This document shows, piece after piece, positions 61,138-64,000 of a DNA stretch of 64,000 bases. Origin of the DNA: an uncultured Pseudohongiella sp. (GTDB lineage Bacteria; Pseudomonadota; Gammaproteobacteria; Pseudomonadales; Pseudohongiellaceae); the NCBI GenBank assembly GCA_951812715.1, contig OX638323.1, forward strand, positions 992,001 through 1,056,000. Reading direction: 5' to 3'. Position 1 is the first letter of the stretch; the number at the start of each line of letters is the position of its first letter. The translations under genes and the position numbers were made by a program. The notes under the pieces were generated by a model. That model did no database searches. It worked only from the letters and a program-made list of their open reading frames with translations, and was not told the DNA's origin.

Positions 61138-63277
61138 GGACAATGCTGTGAGCGACTTCCTCGTAAGGGTGAGGCCCGGTCGGCGCAGCCGACGAAAAGC
61201 AAAGCTTTTCGAAGGCCGAACGACTTGCCAAGGATGGCAAGGCTGGGGGTTAGCGAAGCCTCGCGGTCGCGCCAGGGATGGCATGCACAAACCAAGTCGA
61301 GGGCAAGCACCCGGTCGGCGCAGCCGACGAAAAGCAAAGCTTTTCGAGGGCCGAACGACTTGCCATGGATGGCAAGGCTGGGGGTTAGCGAAGCCAAAAC
61401 CTTTGCGCCAAGGATGGGTGAGGCTCGATCGGCAAAGCCGACGAAAAGCAAAGCTTTTCGAGGGCCGAACGACTTGCCATGGATGGCAGGGCTGGGGGTT
61501 AGCGAAGCCAAAACCTTTGCGCCAAGGATGGGTGAGGCTCGATCGGCAAAGCCGACGAAAAGCAAAGCTTTTCGAGGGCCGAACGACTTGCCATGGATGG
61601 CAAGGCTGGGGGTTAGCGAAGCCTCGCGGTCGCGCCAGGGAGGGGTGAGGCTCGGTCGGCAAAGCCGACGAAAAGCAAAGCTTTTCGAGGGCCGAACGAC
61701 TTGCCATGGATGGCAAGGCTGGGGGTTAGCGAAGCCTCGCGGTCGCGCCAGGGATGGCGTGCACAAACCAAGTCGAGGGCAAGCACCCGGTCGGCGCAGC
61801 CGACGAAGCAACGCTTCGAGGACCGAACGACTTGCCAAGGGCGAGGGCAAGCGTTCAGGAAGCGCCAGCTTCCCGCGCAGTCCCGAGCGGCGCCAAGCTG
61901 TGCTTGGCGACTGGACCAGCAAGGCTGGGGTTTGGCAAAGCCTGAGAAGTCGCGCCAGGGAGGGGTGAGGCTCGGTCGGCAAAGCCGACGAAAAGCAAAG
62001 CTTTTCGAGGGCCGAACGACTTGCCATGGATGGCAAGGCTGGGGTTTGGCAAAGCCTGAGAAGTCGCGCCAGGGAGGGCATGTAAAAACAACCTGAAAGC
62101 AAGCACCCGATCAGCGCAGCCGACGAAGCAACGCTTCGAGGACCGAACGACTTGCCATGGGCGAGGGCAAGCGTTCAGGAAGCGCCAGCTTCCCGCGCAG
62201 TCCCGAGCGGCGCCAAGCTGTGCTTGGCGACTGGACCAGCAAGGCTGGGGGTTAGCGAAGCCAAAACCTTTGCGCCAAGGATGGGTGAGGCCCGGTCGGC
62301 GCAGCCGACAAAAAGCGAAGCTTTTTGAGGACCGAACGACTTGCCATGGATGGCAAGGCTGGGGGTTAGCGAAGCCTCGCGGTCGCGCCAGGGATGGCAT
62401 GCACAAACCAAGTCGAGGGCAAGCACCCGATCGGCAAAGCCGACAAAAAGCGAAGCTTTTTGAGGACCGAACGACTTGCCAAGAGCGAGGACAAGCGTTT
62501 ACGAAGCGCAGCTTCGTGCGCAGGCCGAGCGCCACCGAGCTGTGCTCGGTGGCCGGAACGGCAAGGCTGGGGTTTGGCAAAGCCTGAGAAGTCGCGCCAA
62601 GGACGGCATGCACCATTCCAATTGAGGACTAAATTTCCTCACAACGAATAACGCTGTGGGCGACTTCCTCGTAAGGGTGAGGCCCGGTCGGCGCAGCCGA
62701 CAAAAAGCGAAGCTTTTTGAGGACCGAACGACTTGCCATGGATGGCAAGGCTGGGGGTTAGCGAAGCCTCGCGGTCGCGCCAGGGATGGCATGCACAAAC
62801 CAAGTCGAGGGCAAGCACCCGATCGGCAAAGCCGACAAAAAGCAAAGCTTTTCGAGGACCGAACGACTTGCCAAGGGCGAGGACAAGCGTTTACGAAGCG
62901 CAGCTTCGTGCGCAGGCCGAGCGCCACCGAGCTGTGCTCGGTGGCCGGAACGGCAAGGCTGGGGTTTGGCAAAGCCTGAGAAGTCGCGCCAAGGACGGCA
63001 TGCACCATTCCAATTGAGGATTAAATTTCCTCACAACGAATAACGCTGTGGGCGACTTCCTCGTAAGGGTGAGGCCCGGTCGGCGCAGCCGACAAAAAGC
63101 GAAGCTTTTTGAGGACCGAACGACTTGCCAAGGGCAAGGACAAGCGTTTACGAAGCGCAGCTTCGTGCGCAGGCCGAGCGCCACCGAGCTGTGCTCGGTG
63201 GCCGGAACGGCAAGGCTGGGGTTTGGCAAAGCCTGAGAAGTCGCGCCAAGGACAGCATGCACCATTCCAATTGAGGA
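61138..63277. repeat. Hairpin array II: mosaic of the same modules plus copies of a gene 3' end
   Basis: About 2.1 kb of array I modules in inverse orientation but in variable order. Examples on the plus strand: GTCGGC-GCA-GCCGAC (61179-61193), CGAAAAGC-AAA-GCTTTTCG (61193-61211), CTTGCCATGGATGGCAAG, GGAAGC-GCCA-GCTTCC (61858-61873), CGCCAAGC-TGT-GCTTGGCG (61891-61909), CCACCGAGC-TGT-GCTCGGTGG (62532-62552). Linkers GGCATGCACAAACCAAGTCG and GGCATGTAAAAACAACCTG recur; the second also starts array I. At 61138, 62600-62680 and 62998-63075 it carries copies of the 3' end of the NIF3-like gene. CCANGGANGG occurs many times. No coding sequence is credible here. Confidence 0.95.
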
Positions 63278-63604
63278 TTAAATTTCCTCATAACGAATAA
63301 CGCTGTGGGCGACTTCCTCGTAAGGATGGGCTCCCTTCATCGCTTCGATCACCTCGCGAACAAGTCCACCGGCGCACACCATTTCCACCTTGTATTCAGG
63401 CTCCGTTTCTACTTTCCCGACTTGCCCGATGTAAGGCGAGGCGCCTTCCAGCGGCCGGAACTGCCCCTGTCCCGGCGTTTGCCAGGCGCAACTGTCGTAA
63501 TCACCGACGCGGCCGGCGCCGGCGGCGAACATGGCCGTCTTCACCGCTTCCAGATGGGATTCGGGGACGTAAACCTCGATCTTATACAAGCCGTTTTCGT
63601 TCAT
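63278..63604 (-). CDS. Small NIF3/YqfO C-terminal-like domain protein
   Basis: A 108-residue protein from ATG 63604 (MNENGLYKIEVYVPESHLEA). It matches the stand-alone form of the domain inserted in NIF3-type proteins: VKTAMFAAGAGRVGDYDSCA, then GQFRPLEGASPYIGQVG and GAHPYEEVAHSVIRYEEI at the end. The fold is PII/CutA-like; function is unknown. It starts two bases after purL and is probably in its operon. Its last bases are repeated inside array II. Confidence 0.82.
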   Translation of the reverse strand: MNENGLYKIEVYVPESHLEAVKTAMFAAGAGRVGDYDSCAWQTPGQGQFRPLEGASPYIGQVGKVETEPEYKVEMVCAGGLVREVIEAMKGAHPYEEVAHSVIRYEEI

Positions 63605-63606
63605 TT

Positions 63607-64000
63607 TCAATCCAGCCAGACTCTTGCATTGCGGAACAGCCGCATGGCGGGCGCATCCTCGCCCCAATCGTCGGGATGCCAGGAATTCTGGCAGGTGCGG
63701 AAGACGCGTTCCGGATGCGGCATCAATAGGGTAACGCGGCCGTCTTCATTGCACACCGCGGCAATGCCTTCGGCGGAGCCGTTGGGATTCGCCGGATAGC
63801 TGTCCGCTTTCTCACCCCGATTGTCAACGTAACGCAAGGCGATGCGCGAGCCAAGTTCAGCGCGATCTCCAGCCGCGTCGAAACTCGCGCGGCCCTCGCC
63901 GTGAGCCACGGCCAGGGGAAAACGGCTGCCAGCCATGCCGGCGAAAAAAGCCGAAGGACTATCTTGTACTTGCACCATGGCGAAACGCGCCTCGAATTGT
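63607..64000 (-). CDS. purL: Phosphoribosylformylglycinamidine synthase, C-terminal part (5' end outside window)
   Basis: The frame is open to the window edge and reads [19 protein letters not shown], then [29 protein letters not shown] and [19 protein letters not shown]. This is the end of the glutaminase domain of the large, one-piece PurL of proteobacteria; the HPER His and Glu complete the catalytic triad. PurL makes FGAM in purine synthesis. Only about 131 of roughly 1,300 residues are in the window. Confidence 0.95.
   Translation of the reverse strand, partial: QFEARFAMVQVQDSPSAFFAGMAGSRFPLAVAHGEGRASFDAAGDRAELGSRIALRYVDNRGEKADSYPANPNGSAEGIAAVCNEDGRVTLLMPHPERVFRTCQNSWHPDDWGEDAPAMRLFRNARVWLD

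Noticed and set aside
61131..63265. Open frames on both strands through array II
   Set aside because: Composed only of array modules; the peptides are identical to those from array I and have no folded-protein character.
56570..63277. CRISPR array
   Set aside because: Repeats are contiguous with no unique spacers, the unit is 187 bp, and no cas genes are present.

Overview
The window is about 64 kb of GC-rich bacterial chromosome. It is most likely gammaproteobacterial: the gene blocks alaS-lysC-csrA, hom-thrC-recJ with dsbC, ffh-rpsP-rimM-trmD-rplS with a ypjD-type gene, pspF/pspABC, oxyR with typical redox cysteines, and a one-piece purL (3' end only) all fit that class. Two tRNAs with encoded CCA are present, Arg(ACG) and Ser(GCT). 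An in-frame UGA followed by a bacterial SECIS hairpin indicates that the organism uses selenocysteine. I cannot name genus or species from the sequence.

Layout. 1-5.7 kb: a Fic protein behind five 24-bp iterons, a DUF2161 nuclease-like gene, a GrdB-like selenoprotein, an exported HpcH-type aldolase, a broken amidohydrolase and tRNA-Arg. 5.7-15 kb: an SPFH/RHH gene pair, a B3-like metallo-hydrolase, alanine dehydrogenase, an acyl-CoA cluster resembling itaconate/citramalate degradation whose CoA-transferase is broken, and an exported amidohydrolase. 15-19.5 kb: tRNA-Ser followed by imported genes (DNA methyltransferase, a truncated partner, an insertion sequence, a truncated purine permease). 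19.5-34 kb: csrA-lysC-alaS, a PerM-type permease, a PP2C phosphatase next to a SulP-STAS-cNMP-like transporter, a DUF4143 ATPase, an IS relic, a serine hydrolase and a DsbD with a doubled N-terminal domain. 34-45 kb: housekeeping genes for repair, threonine synthesis, ribosome and SRP. 45-56.5 kb: PPTase, oxyR, a 1,750-residue exonuclease-RecQ-UvrD fusion, two toxin-antitoxin pairs, a second serine hydrolase and a membrane protein with a winged-helix regulator. 56.5-64 kb: the phage-shock genes and a Nudix gene between two large hairpin arrays, then a NIF3-like gene and purL.

The most unusual signal is the dispersed family of hairpin arrays. Array I (about 56.57-57.71 kb) has six copies of a 187-bp unit. 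Array II (about 61.14-63.28 kb) is a mosaic of the same modules in the opposite orientation. Smaller multi-hairpin elements lie between dsbC and hom and between trmD and rplS. All carry the signature CCANGGANGG, all start at or next to the stop codon of a gene, and each is built from short perfect hairpins with 2-6 base loops. Where module variants differ, both arms usually change together while the loop is nearly constant, so the hairpin itself appears to be maintained. Array II also carries repeated copies of the 3' end of its neighbouring gene. Other points worth attention are the selenoprotein with its SECIS, the three-part helicase fusion, the iterons before fic, and the apparent break-up of the csrA/tRNA-Ser/tRNA-Arg cluster by inversion and IS activity.
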